Source of the DNA: Caldilineaceae bacterium
GTDB taxonomy: Bacteria; Chloroflexota; Anaerolineae; Caldilineales; Caldilineaceae
Direction of reading: 5' to 3'
Assembly (NCBI GenBank): GCA_026989655.1
Contig: JALSIX010000123.1
Coordinates: forward strand, 1-46,758
Length of the DNA: 46,758 nucleotides
Position 1 is the stretch's first letter. Each line of letters begins with the position of its first letter. The notes beneath the pieces are model-generated. The model ran no database searches and had not been told where the DNA came from. It saw only the letters and a list, made by a program, of their open reading frames with translations. A program made the translations under genes and the position numbers. Shown here in pieces: positions 8,017-18,212 of this stretch.

Positions 8017-8032
8017 GATTCTACGTAGAATC
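8017..8032. promoter_or_regulatory. 16-bp perfect palindrome, candidate operator
   Basis: GATTCTACGTAGAATC is fully self-complementary and ends 4 bp before the -35 of the proximal pyrG promoter. Outer arms AGGTGG (8004-8009) and CCACCT (8032-8037) could extend it as an RNA hairpin in a P1 transcript. It could be a dimeric-repressor or activator site; the factor is unknown. Confidence 0.5.
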
Positions 8033-8036
8033 CACC

Positions 8037-8064
8037 TTGCAGCAGGCCACAGATGTAGTATAAA
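8037..8064 (+). promoter_or_regulatory. Proximal pyrG promoter P2
   Basis: TTGCAG, a 16-bp spacer and TATAAA. The start would be near 8071, about 200 nt upstream of the pyrG ATG. It directly abuts the 16-bp palindrome. Confidence 0.6.
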
Positions 8065-8224
8065 GAGACCAAAACGGATGCGGTGCACTACACCAACGGA
8101 ACTGCTGCTTCTGCCCCTCCTTTCTGCCCGATAGCAACGGAGAGTGGATGGGAACGCCGAGCTTGCACGGTCCATCCCTCCCGAGCAGTACCGACCTCCC
8201 CTGTGCGATTCCTGACCGGAGTGA

Positions 8225-9961
<1,737 letters not shown>

Positions 9962-10023
9962 GGCATGTTCCCCGGCGCCAACGGGATGCCAGTGAACCCA
10001 TACACTGAAGAGGAGCAGTCCAT

Positions 10024-10794
10024 ATGGCCGGTCATTCGAAATGGGCCAACATCAAACGCAGGAAACAGGCTGTGGACATCGCCCGGGGCAAGATCTTCAC
10101 CAAGCTCTCCCGGGAGATCCAGGTGGCCGCGCGGGAGGGAGGTCCGGATCCGGAGGCCAACGTGCGGCTGCGGCTGGCCATCGAGAAGGCCCGGTCGGAG
10201 AACATGCCCAAGGAGAACATCGAGCGGGCCATCCGCCGCGGCGCGGGGCTGGAGAAGGGCGCGGCCGAGTACGAGCAGGTGCGCTACGAGGGCTATGGCC
10301 CCCATGGGGTGGCCATCCTGGTGGAATGCCTGACCGACAACCGCAACCGCACCATCAGCGAGGTCCGGCGCCTCTTCACCCGGGCCGGGGGCAACCTGGG
10401 CGAACCCGGCTCGGTGGCCTGGCAGTTCGAGGAGAAGGGCTACATCGCCGTCCAGCTCCAGGACGAGGACGGCTCTCCTCGGGGCCTGGATCCGGAGGCC
10501 GTCTTCGAGGCCGCCCTGGAGGCCGGAGCCGAGGACGTGGAGATCTCCGACGAGGTGGTGGAGATCTACACCGAACGGAACGAGCTGTCCCAGGTGGCCC
10601 AGGCTCTGGAGGCCCAGGGCTTTCCTCCCGACACCACCGAGCTGATCATGCAGCCCAAGGCCACCCTCCAGCTGGCGCCCGAGGCGGCCGTCTCCGTCCT
10701 CGGCCTGGTGGAGGCCCTGGAGGAGCTGGACGATGTGAACAAGGTCTACCACAACCTGGAGATCACGGATGAGATCGTGGCCCAGTTTGCCTGA
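10024..10794 (+). CDS. yebC: YebC/PmpR-family regulatory protein (TACO1 family)
   Basis: 256 aa, the usual length. The start 'MAGHSKWANIKRRKQ' is the family signature, and the later 'ARSENMPKENIERAI' and 'NRNRTISEVRRLFT' motifs match all three domains of YebC. Members act as transcriptional regulators or as ribosome-associated factors easing polyproline translation; which applies here cannot be told from sequence. AGGAG lies about 9 nt before the ATG. It sits directly upstream of ruvC, the widespread yebC-ruvC-ruvA order. Confidence 0.97.
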   Translation: MAGHSKWANIKRRKQAVDIARGKIFTKLSREIQVAAREGGPDPEANVRLRLAIEKARSENMPKENIERAIRRGAGLEKGAAEYEQVRYEGYGPHGVAILVECLTDNRNRTISEVRRLFTRAGGNLGEPGSVAWQFEEKGYIAVQLQDEDGSPRGLDPEAVFEAALEAGAEDVEISDEVVEIYTERNELSQVAQALEAQGFPPDTTELIMQPKATLQLAPEAAVSVLGLVEALEELDDVNKVYHNLEITDEIVAQFA

Positions 10795-10881
10795 GCCCGG
10801 GCCCAAGCCCCCCCAGAGGAGGGAAAAGCACCCAGAGAAATTCCACAGAGGCAGCGAAGGAAGGGAAAGGAAAACCGTTCC

Positions 10882-11418
10882 GTGACCGTTCCCGCGCGAC
10901 CGGACGTCCATGTGGAGCGGACCGTGTTGGGCATCGACCCGGGGACTGCGACCACGGGGTACGGCGTGGTCACCCGGCATCCGGACGGGAGGCTGGAGCT
11001 GCAGGCCTGTGGGGTGATCCGAACCGGGCCCGACCAGCCCATGCCGTTGCGCCTCCGGGAGCTCTTCCTCGATCTCCGCCGGCTGATCCAGGAATTCCAG
11101 CCCCAGGAGCTCGCGATCGAGGAGCTCTTCTTCGGGCGGAACGTCACCACGGCGCTCTCCGTGGGACAGGCTCGTGGGGTTGCTCTCTTGGCAGCCGCCC
11201 TGGACGATCTCCCTGTGTTCGAATACACACCGGCAGTGGTAAAACAGACATTGACCGGATACGGCCGGGCTGACAAACTACAGATACAGCACATGGTGCA
11301 GGCCGTGCTGGATCTTGCCGAGCCACCCCAGCCCGACGACGCGGCCGATGGCGTAGCCATTGCACTCTGTCATCTCCAGCACGTCCCATATCAGGCCCTA
11401 TTTCATGGCTCGTCATAG
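10882..11418 (+). CDS. ruvC: Holliday junction resolvase RuvC
   Basis: A Mg2+-dependent endonuclease that resolves Holliday junctions with RuvAB. 178 aa from a GTG with AAGGAAA upstream. Catalytic acids are visible: Asp19 in 'LGIDPGTATTGYG', the Glu in 'AIEELFFGRN', and the Asp pair in 'QPDDAADGVAIALCH'. The segment 'TPAVVKQTLTGYGRADK' is the conserved DNA-contacting region. Codons around 11210-11290 are visibly more AT-rich than in neighbouring genes. It precedes an inserted response-regulator gene and then ruvA; ruvB is not in the window. Confidence 0.97.
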   Translation: MTVPARPDVHVERTVLGIDPGTATTGYGVVTRHPDGRLELQACGVIRTGPDQPMPLRLRELFLDLRRLIQEFQPQELAIEELFFGRNVTTALSVGQARGVALLAAALDDLPVFEYTPAVVKQTLTGYGRADKLQIQHMVQAVLDLAEPPQPDDAADGVAIALCHLQHVPYQALFHGSS

Positions 11419-11436
11419 CCGAGAGGTGATCCCCCC

Positions 11437-12243
11437 ATGGCAGAGCTCAACACATCTCCACAGCGATCGCCGCACATCCTGGTGGTGGAGGACGAGAAGT
11501 TCCTCCGCAACCTGCTGATGGTCTCCTTGGAGCGCGCAGGCTACCAGGTGACCGCGGTGGCCACCGGCCCGGACGCGCTGAAGGTCTTCCGCCCCGACCA
11601 CTTCGATCTGGTCCTCCTGGACATCATGATGCCCGAGATGGACGGCTTCACCGTCTGCACCGAGCTCCGCAAACGGTCCGACGTGCCCATCGTCATGCTC
11701 ACCGCGCTGAACGGGGTGGACGACATCGTGAAAGGCTTCGAGCTGGGCGCCGACGACTTCGTGACCAAACCCTTCACCTTCAAGGAACTCTATGCCCGGC
11801 TCCAGGCCATCCTGCGTCGGGTCCGCTGGGCGAACCAACAGTTCACCCACCAGATCCTGGACTTCGGCGAGATCCTGCTCAACGACATGGAGCGGACGGT
11901 CCTGGTCCGGGACGAGGAGGTGCACCTGACCCCCATCGAATACCAGTTGCTGCGCTACCTGATGCGCAATCCCAACCGCCCCATCTCCAAGGACGAGCTG
12001 TTCCGGGAGGTCTGGGGCTATGAGTTCACCGGCGGCACCAACCTGGTGGAGGTGGCCATGCGTCGGCTGCGGGAGAAGGTGGAGCGGAACCCCTCCGCGC
12101 CAGAGCTCCTGGTCACCGTGCGCGGGGTGGGCTACAAGTTCATCCCACCGGCCCCACCCTCCCCCTCTCAGGTGAACCCCTCGGCCCAGACCGCGCCCCC
12201 CGCAGATCCCCACTCCTCATCCCTGAGCACCACCCCTCCATGA
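11437..12243 (+). CDS. OmpR-family response regulator inside the ruv cluster (orphan)
   Basis: 268 aa. The receiver domain (residues ~13-125) has 'ILVVEDEKFLRN', the phospho-acceptor Asp in 'LVLLDIMMPEMDG', the Thr in 'IVMLTALNG' and the Lys in 'FVTKPFTF'. The C-terminal winged helix (~140-235) has 'LTPIEYQLLRYL' and 'TVRGVGYKF'. It ends in a ~30-residue Pro/Ser-rich disordered tail. GAGAGGTGAT upstream of the ATG is a good Shine-Dalgarno. The gene is 18 bp after ruvC, and its stop overlaps the ruvA start by 4 bp (ATGA), so the two are translationally coupled. No histidine kinase is nearby. A response regulator between ruvC and ruvA is not the common arrangement. Confidence 0.94.
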   Translation: MAELNTSPQRSPHILVVEDEKFLRNLLMVSLERAGYQVTAVATGPDALKVFRPDHFDLVLLDIMMPEMDGFTVCTELRKRSDVPIVMLTALNGVDDIVKGFELGADDFVTKPFTFKELYARLQAILRRVRWANQQFTHQILDFGEILLNDMERTVLVRDEEVHLTPIEYQLLRYLMRNPNRPISKDELFREVWGYEFTGGTNLVEVAMRRLREKVERNPSAPELLVTVRGVGYKFIPPAPPSPSQVNPSAQTAPPADPHSSSLSTTPP

Positions 12244-12824
12244 TCCGACTTCTGCGGGGGGCCGTGCTGGCCGTCGAGGCCAGCCATCTGGTGGTGGAGC
12301 TCGGCCAGACCGGCGTGGGGCTCCAGATCTTCGTCCCCGAACCCACCCGGGCCCGCCTGCGACCCGGAGACCCGGTCACCCTCCACACCCATCTCCACGT
12401 CCGCGAGACCGAACTCAGCCTCTACGGCTTCGAGCGCCCCGAGGAGCTCTCCCTCTTCGAGCTGTTGCTGGGCGTCAGCGGCGTGGGACCCAAGGTGGCC
12501 CTGGCCGCGGTGAGCACCCTCTCCCCGGAAGCGTTCCGCATGGCTGTGGCCAACCGGGAGGCAGCCGTGGTGGCCCGGGTCCCGGGCATCGGCAAGCGGA
12601 CCGCGGAGAAGATCCTGGTGGAGCTCCAGGGCAAACTGGCGCCGCCCCCCCAGGAGCTGGAGGCTCTGGCCCAGGTGATGGACGCGGACGTGGAGGTCAT
12701 CGAGGCCCTGACCGCCCTGGGCTACAGCCTGGTGGAAGCCCAACGGGCGGTCCAACAGATCCCCCCGGAGATCACCGGGGTGGAGGAGCGCCTGCGGGAG
12801 GCCCTGCGCCTCTTCGGGGCCTGA
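12240..12824 (+). CDS. ruvA: Holliday junction branch migration protein RuvA
   Basis: 194 aa, normal length. It binds four-way junctions as a tetramer and loads the RuvB motor. The N-terminal OB-fold begins 'MIRLLRGAVLAVEASH'; the helix-hairpin-helix segments appear as 'GVSGVGPKVALAAVS' and 'VARVPGIGKRTAEKIL'; the C-terminal RuvB-binding helices contain 'VIEALTALGYSLVEAQRAV'. The start ATG overlaps the response-regulator stop by 4 bp. No strong terminator is seen after it, only GC-rich inverted segments. Confidence 0.97.
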   Translation: MIRLLRGAVLAVEASHLVVELGQTGVGLQIFVPEPTRARLRPGDPVTLHTHLHVRETELSLYGFERPEELSLFELLLGVSGVGPKVALAAVSTLSPEAFRMAVANREAAVVARVPGIGKRTAEKILVELQGKLAPPPQELEALAQVMDADVEVIEALTALGYSLVEAQRAVQQIPPEITGVEERLREALRLFGA

Positions 12825-13254
12825 ACCCCTCCCAGCCTCCCCCGGCTCGGAGGAGGGGGCGGTCACCGGTACGACCCCGGCGGACGTGGCGCAGCCCCCA
12901 CCTTGCCGACGATGTTGAAATACACCCGCCTCTCCCCAAGCCTTTGACAGGGCCGAACCCCTCTCCTATAATGGAACCCAGCCCTTCCGGCCCACGTCCT
13001 GTCGTGTGGCCGGTGGAAGCTCAACGGTGGACGAGGCAGCCCGGCGCAGGGGCGCGAACACGGACAGACCGGGAGATCACGCCCATACGGCCCCCACCAG
13101 GGCCACTGGCTGACGGCCTCGGGCTCCCCAAACCCTTGCCGCAACCCTTCGTCCCCAGCCATCGGCCCCGGAACCCCCTTCCACGGGAAGGACGGCGCGA
13201 CCGGCGGCGAGCCCAACCGTTCGGCGAAACCCATTCGGAGAGAAGAAGAGATCC
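12825..13254. other. 430-bp region between ruvA and efp
   Basis: No gene is supported. It contains a consensus promoter at 12944-12972 and the resulting ~275-nt leader of efp, which is G/C-rich without a recognised riboswitch. Nothing else is seen. Confidence 0.6.
12944..12972 (+). promoter_or_regulatory. Perfect-consensus sigma70 promoter upstream of efp
   Basis: TTGACA, exactly 17 bp, TATAAT: full consensus at both elements. The start would be near 12979, giving a leader of about 275 nt to the efp ATG. Confidence 0.75.
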
Positions 13255-13818
13255 ATGGCCGAGGTACAGCACCTGCGAAGAGGAAACATCTTTGTGGAAA
13301 ACGGTCAGCTCTGGCGGGTCCTGGACTACCAGCACATCAAGATGGCCCGGGGAGGCGCCACCATTCGTCTGAAGTTGCGCAACCTGCGCACCGGCGCCAC
13401 CGTGGAACGGACCTACAACAGCGGTGCCCGGGTGGAGGACATCCGCCTGGACGCCCGGACAGTGGAGTACCTCTACAACGACGGGGAGCTCTACCACTTC
13501 ATGGACACGGAGACCTACGAGCAGATCGCCCTGCCCCGAGAGGCCCTGGAAGGGGTCCTGGAGTTCATGAAGGACAACCAGACCGTGGAGGTGGAGTTCT
13601 ACGAGGGAGAGCCCATCAGCGTGCAGCTCCCCACCACGGTGGACCTGAAGGTCACCTGGGCCGAGATGGCGGTGGCCGGCGACACGGCCAACAACCCCAC
13701 CAAACAGGTGGAGCTGGAGACGGGCTACCGCCTCCAAGTCCCCATGTTCGTCCAGGAAGGGGACATCATCCGCGTGGATACCCGGACCGGCGAGTACGTG
13801 ACCCGGGTCCAACAATAG
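13255..13818 (+). CDS. efp: Translation elongation factor P
   Basis: 187 aa with the three beta-barrel domains of EF-P, which relieves ribosome stalling at polyproline stretches. The conserved tip loop of domain I reads 'HIKMARGGATIRLK'. Arg32 occupies the position of the modified Lys34 of E. coli, and the number matches Arg32 of EarP-type EF-P. The C-terminal 'VELETGYRLQVPMFVQEGD' and 'TRTGEYVTRV' are standard. GAGAGAAGAAGAG lies before the ATG, and a perfect-consensus promoter lies ~280 bp upstream. No earP, epmA/epmB or ymfI gene is in the window, so the modification is unknown. Confidence 0.97.
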   Translation: MAEVQHLRRGNIFVENGQLWRVLDYQHIKMARGGATIRLKLRNLRTGATVERTYNSGARVEDIRLDARTVEYLYNDGELYHFMDTETYEQIALPREALEGVLEFMKDNQTVEVEFYEGEPISVQLPTTVDLKVTWAEMAVAGDTANNPTKQVELETGYRLQVPMFVQEGDIIRVDTRTGEYVTRVQQ

Positions 13819-13893
13819 ACCGCCGGCCCGGCTCCGGAGAGCCCTGGCCGGTGGCAGCGATGAGGACGGCGCGGCCGCGGGGCTCTCCTCGCG

Positions 13894-13916
13894 GCCGTTG
13901 CGCTTCCTGCAACGGC
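13894..13916 (+). terminator. Hairpin between efp and gnd
   Basis: GCCGTTGC / GCAACGGC with loop GCTTCCT. A competing stem GGCCGCG (13873-13879) / CGCGGCC (13890-13896) shares its 5' arm. It has no T-tract. Confidence 0.4.
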
Positions 13917-14047
13917 GCCCTGGTCCCGGCTCCTCCCCCGATCCGGGGGGAGGACTTCCGCCTTTCACCACGCTCGACCACGGGTACACAGAGAGGCAGA
14001 TCGCGTTCCCCCTCATCGCCCACGCCCCCTTCGGAGGAGGCTCCCCA

Positions 14048-15517
14048 GTGAGTTCCCACCATCCTCAGGCAGACATCGGCCTCATCGGCCTGGCCGTCAT
14101 GGGCCAGAACCTGGTCCTGAACATGGTCGATCACGGCTTCCGGGTGGCCGTCTACAACCGCACCACCCGGAAGGTGGACGAGTTCCTCCAGGGCCCGGGC
14201 CAGGGACGGGAGATCCTCGGCGCCCATACCCTGCCAGAGCTGGTGGCCGCGCTCCGGCGCCCCCGGAAGGTGATGCTCATGGTGAAGGCCGGCCCCCCGG
14301 TGGACGCGATGATCCAGCAGCTCATCCCCCTCCTGGAGCCCGGCGACATCATCGTGGACGGCGGCAACTCCCACTACCAGGACACCACCCGCCGGGTCCA
14401 CGAACTGGCCGACCGGGAGATCCTCTTCGTGGGGGCCGGCATCTCCGGGGGCGAGGAGGGCGCCCGCCATGGCCCCTCCATCATGCCCGGCGGCCGAGAG
14501 GAGGCCTGGCCTCACCTCCGGCCCATCTTCCAGGAGATCGCGGCCAAGGTCGCGGACGGGACCCCCTGCTGCGACTGGCTGGGCCCCGAGGGCTCCGGCC
14601 ACTTCGTCAAGATGGTCCACAACGGCATCGAGTACGGCGACATGCAGCTCATCGCCGAGGCCTACGACCTCATGGCCCATGGCCTGGGCCTGGGCCACGA
14701 CGAGATGAGCGATGTCTTCGCCGAATGGAACCGAGGCGCGCTGAACTCCTACCTGATCCAGATCACCGCGGAGATCCTGGCCTTCCGAGACCAGGACGGC
14801 CAGCCCTTGGTGGAGAAGATCCTGGACACCGCAGGGCAGAAGGGCACCGGCCGCTGGACGGTGAGCACGGCCCTGGACATGGGCACCCCCCTGACCCTGA
14901 TCGCGGAGGCCGTCTTCGCCCGGTTCCTCTCCGCCCAATGGCAGGAACGACAGCGGGCCGCCCGGGCCCTGGGCCCGCCTCCGGCCCCGGCCCCTCCCGA
15001 CGGCCAGGCCCAGGGCCTCCTCCAGGATCTGGCCCAGGCCCTCTATGCGGCCAAGATCGTCTCCTATGCCCAGGGCTACATGCTCTTCCGGGCGGCCCGA
15101 GAGACCTTCGGCTGGCCCCTCCCCTACGGCACCATCGCGCTCCTCTGGCGGGAGGGGTGCATCATCCGGGCCGCTTTCCTGGACCGGATCAAAGAGGCCT
15201 ACGACCGGGATCCCGACCTGGACAACCTGCTCCTGGCCCCCTACTTCGCGGCAGCGGTCCGCCAGGCCGAACCGTCCTGGCGCCGGGTGGTGGCCGCCGG
15301 GATCCAATGGGGGATCCCCCTGCCGGCCCTGTCCAGTGCCCTGGCCTTCTTCGACGGCTACCGACGGGAGCGGCTGCCGGCCAACCTGATCCAGGCCCAG
15401 CGGGACTACTTCGGCGCCCACACCTACGAACGGGTGGATCGGCCTCGGGGCCAGTTCTTCCACACCGACTGGACCGGCCGGGGAGGAAGCGCGACGGCCG
15501 GCACCTACACCGCCTAG
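14048..15517 (+). CDS. gnd: 6-phosphogluconate dehydrogenase, decarboxylating
   Basis: Oxidises 6-phosphogluconate to ribulose 5-phosphate and CO2 with NAD(P)+, in the oxidative pentose phosphate pathway. 489 aa from a GTG, with GGAGGAGG ideally placed 7 nt upstream; a longer in-frame ATG is rejected. The Rossmann motif '[13 protein letters not shown]' is followed by '[14 protein letters not shown]', the substrate loop '[19 protein letters not shown]' and the catalytic Lys in '[17 protein letters not shown]'. The long C-terminal helical domain ('[12 protein letters not shown]') marks the ~480-residue type. It is 10 bp upstream of the beta-CASP nuclease gene. Confidence 0.97.
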   Translation: MSSHHPQADIGLIGLAVMGQNLVLNMVDHGFRVAVYNRTTRKVDEFLQGPGQGREILGAHTLPELVAALRRPRKVMLMVKAGPPVDAMIQQLIPLLEPGDIIVDGGNSHYQDTTRRVHELADREILFVGAGISGGEEGARHGPSIMPGGREEAWPHLRPIFQEIAAKVADGTPCCDWLGPEGSGHFVKMVHNGIEYGDMQLIAEAYDLMAHGLGLGHDEMSDVFAEWNRGALNSYLIQITAEILAFRDQDGQPLVEKILDTAGQKGTGRWTVSTALDMGTPLTLIAEAVFARFLSAQWQERQRAARALGPPPAPAPPDGQAQGLLQDLAQALYAAKIVSYAQGYMLFRAARETFGWPLPYGTIALLWREGCIIRAAFLDRIKEAYDRDPDLDNLLLAPYFAAAVRQAEPSWRRVVAAGIQWGIPLPALSSALAFFDGYRRERLPANLIQAQRDYFGAHTYERVDRPRGQFFHTDWTGRGGSATAGTYTA

Positions 15518-15527
15518 AGGGAGGCCC

Positions 15528-16934
15528 ATGCGACTCACGTTCTACGGCGCCACCCGCGAGGTCACCGGCTCCATGCACCTGCTGGAGGTCAACGGCCAGC
15601 GGATCCTGTTGGAATGCGGCCTGTACCAGGGGCGCCGCGCGGAGACCTACCGCCGGAACCTGGACTTCCCCTTCGATCCCCGGGAGATCGACTGCGTGGT
15701 CCTCAGCCACGCCCACATCGACCACTCGGGCAACCTGCCCAACCTGGTCAAGCAGGGCTTCACCGGCAACATCTGGGCCACCGCGGCCACCCGCAACCTA
15801 TGCGTCTACATGCTCCTGGACAGCGGCCATATCCAGGAGAAGGACGTGGAGTACCTGAACAAGAGACGTCGCCGTCAGGGAAAACCCCCGCTGGAGCCCC
15901 TCTACACCCAGGCCGATGCCCGGGACACCCTGCCCTACTTCGTGGCCGTGAGCCGTCACCGCTCCCTGCCCATCGCGGACGGCGTGCGCCTGACCTACTA
16001 CAACGCAGGACACATCCTGGGATCCGCCTTCGTGGAGCTGGAGATCCGGGACTTCGACACCGGCCGGCAGTGGCGCTTGGTCTTCAGCGGGGATGTGGGG
16101 CGCAAGGAGCTCGCGCTGATCCGCCCGCCGGAGTTCCTCCAAGAGGCCGACATCCTCATCATGGAGAGCACCTACGGCGATCGGCTCCACGGCACCTACG
16201 AGGACGCCCGCCGCAAGCTGGAGGAGGTGGTGTGCCGCACAGCCCGCAGGGGCGGCAAGGTCATCATCCCGGCCTTTGCCATCGGCCGTACCCAGGAGCT
16301 CATCTACCACCTGAACCAACTGGACGCCCAGGGAGACATCCCGCCCCTGCCCGTGTACGTGGACAGCCCCCTGGCCGTGAACGCCACGGATGTCTTCCGC
16401 CTCCACCCAGAGGAGTGGAACCAGGAGGTCCGGACCTTCCTGGAGGAGGGCAACCGGCGCAGCCCCTTCGACTTCCCCCGACTGGAGTACATCCGAGACG
16501 TGCGGCGCAGCAAGCAGCTCAACTTCCTCAACGAGCCGGCCATCATCGTCAGCGCCAGCGGCATGGCCGAGAACGGCCGGATCCTGCACCATCTGCGGCA
16601 CAACATCGAGAACCCGGCCAACACCCTCCTCTTCGTCAGCTTCCAGGCAGAACACACCCTGGGCCGAAAGATCCTGGACGGGGTCAACCCGGTGCGCATC
16701 CTGGGCGAGGAGTACTCGGTGCGGGCCCAGGTGGAGCAGATCGACGGCTACAGCGCCCACGCAGACCAGGCCGACCTCCTGGAGTGGGCGGGCCGTTTCG
16801 ACCGCCGCCGCCTGCAACACCTGTTCCTGGTCCACGGCGAGCCGCCGGCCATCCACACCCTGGCCGAGAAGCTGCGGGAACAGGGCCATCCCCGGGTGGA
16901 GGTCCCCGCCCGGGGGGAAAGCTACACCTTCTGA
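15528..16934 (+). CDS. Metallo-beta-lactamase/beta-CASP RNA-processing exonuclease
   Basis: 468 aa. The N-terminal zinc-dependent core has '[15 protein letters not shown]' (HxHxDH), '[11 protein letters not shown]' and 'FSGDVGR'. The beta-CASP insert carries '[10 protein letters not shown]' and '[16 protein letters not shown]'. The C-terminal RNA-specificity part has '[15 protein letters not shown]', '[14 protein letters not shown]' and 'FLVHGEPPA'. This is the YSH1/CPSF-73-like bacterial class, whose characterised members cut or trim RNA in the cytoplasm. The GAGGGAGG site upstream fits the ATG. It is likely co-transcribed with gnd. The RNA target is unknown. Confidence 0.93.
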   Translation: MRLTFYGATREVTGSMHLLEVNGQRILLECGLYQGRRAETYRRNLDFPFDPREIDCVVLSHAHIDHSGNLPNLVKQGFTGNIWATAATRNLCVYMLLDSGHIQEKDVEYLNKRRRRQGKPPLEPLYTQADARDTLPYFVAVSRHRSLPIADGVRLTYYNAGHILGSAFVELEIRDFDTGRQWRLVFSGDVGRKELALIRPPEFLQEADILIMESTYGDRLHGTYEDARRKLEEVVCRTARRGGKVIIPAFAIGRTQELIYHLNQLDAQGDIPPLPVYVDSPLAVNATDVFRLHPEEWNQEVRTFLEEGNRRSPFDFPRLEYIRDVRRSKQLNFLNEPAIIVSASGMAENGRILHHLRHNIENPANTLLFVSFQAEHTLGRKILDGVNPVRILGEEYSVRAQVEQIDGYSAHADQADLLEWAGRFDRRRLQHLFLVHGEPPAIHTLAEKLREQGHPRVEVPARGESYTF

Positions 16935-16943
16935 GCCGGGGAA

Positions 16944-16992
16944 CGGGCCCCACCGGGGCCCGCGGCGGCCCCAGGGGGAGCTGGGGCCGCCG
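16944..16992 (+). terminator. Two abutting GC-rich hairpins
   Basis: CGGGCCCC / GGGGCCCG with loop ACC (16944-16962) is followed immediately by a perfect 12-bp stem CGGCGGCCCCAG / CTGGGGCCGCCG with loop GGGGAG (16963-16992). They lie 10 bp after the nuclease stop. There is no strong T-tract. Confidence 0.55.
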
Positions 16993-17021
16993 TTCCAGAT
17001 CCTCAGGGAGGGAACCGACCC

Positions 17022-18212
17022 ATGGATCTCCGTTTCACCCCCGACGAAACCGCGTGGATCGCGAAGGTCCGAGCGTTCGCCCAGGCCCAGGTGGGCCCCT
17101 ACGCGGCCACCTGGGACGAGGCCGAGCATGTCCCCCGCAGCCATGTGCAGAAGCTGGCCGACTTCGGCCTCTTCGGCCTGGTGGTCCCCCAGGAATACGG
17201 CGGCCACGGCCGCACTCCCCTGGAGGCGCTCCTGGCCATCGAGGTGGTGGCCGAGCACTGCGGCATCAGCGGGCGGCTGGTGGTGGACCACAACTTCGGC
17301 CCCACCGGCCTGATCCGCCACTACGGTTCCGAGGCACAGCGGCGCCACTGGCTCCCGCGCATCGCCCGGGGCGAGGTGCTCACCAGCATCTGCATCACCG
17401 AACCGGAGCACGGTTCCGATGCCAACCGGCTGGAGACCCGGCTGGACCCAGACGGCCGGGGAGGCTATCGGCTCAACGGCCACAAACGCTGGATCACCGG
17501 CGCGGGGGAACGGGAGCTCTATGTGGTCTTTGCCCGTTTCGGCGACACCCCAGGCAGCGACGGCATCGGCTGTGTCCTGGTCCCGGCCGACAGCCCCGGC
17601 GTGGAGAACGGCCCTCGGGAGCCCACCCTGGGCCTGCGGGGCATCCGAGAGGCGGAGCTGATCTTCCGGGACGTGCCCGTATCCCCGGACCAGATCCTGG
17701 TCCCGGCCGGCCCAGGGAGCTTCCGAGCCCTCATGCGGGCCTACAACGGCCAACGGGTGGGCGCAGCCATGGTGGCCACCGGCATCGGGGTGGCCGCGCT
17801 GAAGGCCGCCCTGGCCTACGCCCAACAGCGGCACCAGTTCGGCCGCCCCATCGCGGACTTCCAGGCCATCCAGTTCCGCCTGGCGGACATGGCCATGCAG
17901 TTGGACGCGGCCCGCTACCTGTGCTATCGGGCCATCCAGAGCGGTGACCCCCCCGAGCGCTACGCCGCGGGCGTGGCCAAGACCTTCGCCGCGGAGACCG
18001 CCATCGCGGTCACCAACAGCGCACTCCAGGTCTTCGGCGGCAACGGATACAGCCGCCACTATCCCATCGAACGCCTCCTGCGGGATGCCCGCATGTTCAC
18101 CCTGGGCGGCGGAACCGTGGAGATCCAGCGCCTGGGCATCGCCCGAGAGCTGGTCCGTGCCGGCTACAGCCCCCTGGAGCCATGGCTGGAACCCGCCTCT
18201 TCCTCGGCCTGA
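17022..18212 (+). CDS. Acyl-CoA dehydrogenase family flavoprotein lacking the usual catalytic Glu
   Basis: 396 aa with the three-domain acyl-CoA dehydrogenase fold. Visible are 'ICITEPEHGSDANRL' (substrate/FAD loop), 'GHKRWITGAG', 'RHQFGRPIADFQAIQFRLADM' and 'LQVFGGNGYSRHYPIERLLRD'. The segment that normally reads GEGTSE/YEGTSQ, with the catalytic base, here reads 'LGGGTVEIQRL', so the base is Gly. The alternative base position of isovaleryl- and long-chain enzymes ('LER') here reads 'NGQRV'. Either another acid acts as base or the enzyme catalyses a different reaction. GGAGGG precedes the ATG. The end overlaps anmK by 31 bp. The substrate is unknown. Confidence 0.9.
   Translation: MDLRFTPDETAWIAKVRAFAQAQVGPYAATWDEAEHVPRSHVQKLADFGLFGLVVPQEYGGHGRTPLEALLAIEVVAEHCGISGRLVVDHNFGPTGLIRHYGSEAQRRHWLPRIARGEVLTSICITEPEHGSDANRLETRLDPDGRGGYRLNGHKRWITGAGERELYVVFARFGDTPGSDGIGCVLVPADSPGVENGPREPTLGLRGIREAELIFRDVPVSPDQILVPAGPGSFRALMRAYNGQRVGAAMVATGIGVAALKAALAYAQQRHQFGRPIADFQAIQFRLADMAMQLDAARYLCYRAIQSGDPPERYAAGVAKTFAAETAIAVTNSALQVFGGNGYSRHYPIERLLRDARMFTLGGGTVEIQRLGIARELVRAGYSPLEPWLEPASSSA

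Noticed and set aside
11215-11230. Near-palindrome TGTGTTCGAATACACA in ruvC, considered as a LexA/SOS box
   Set aside because: It is inside coding sequence, is not a true palindrome, and does not match a site upstream of the ruv genes.
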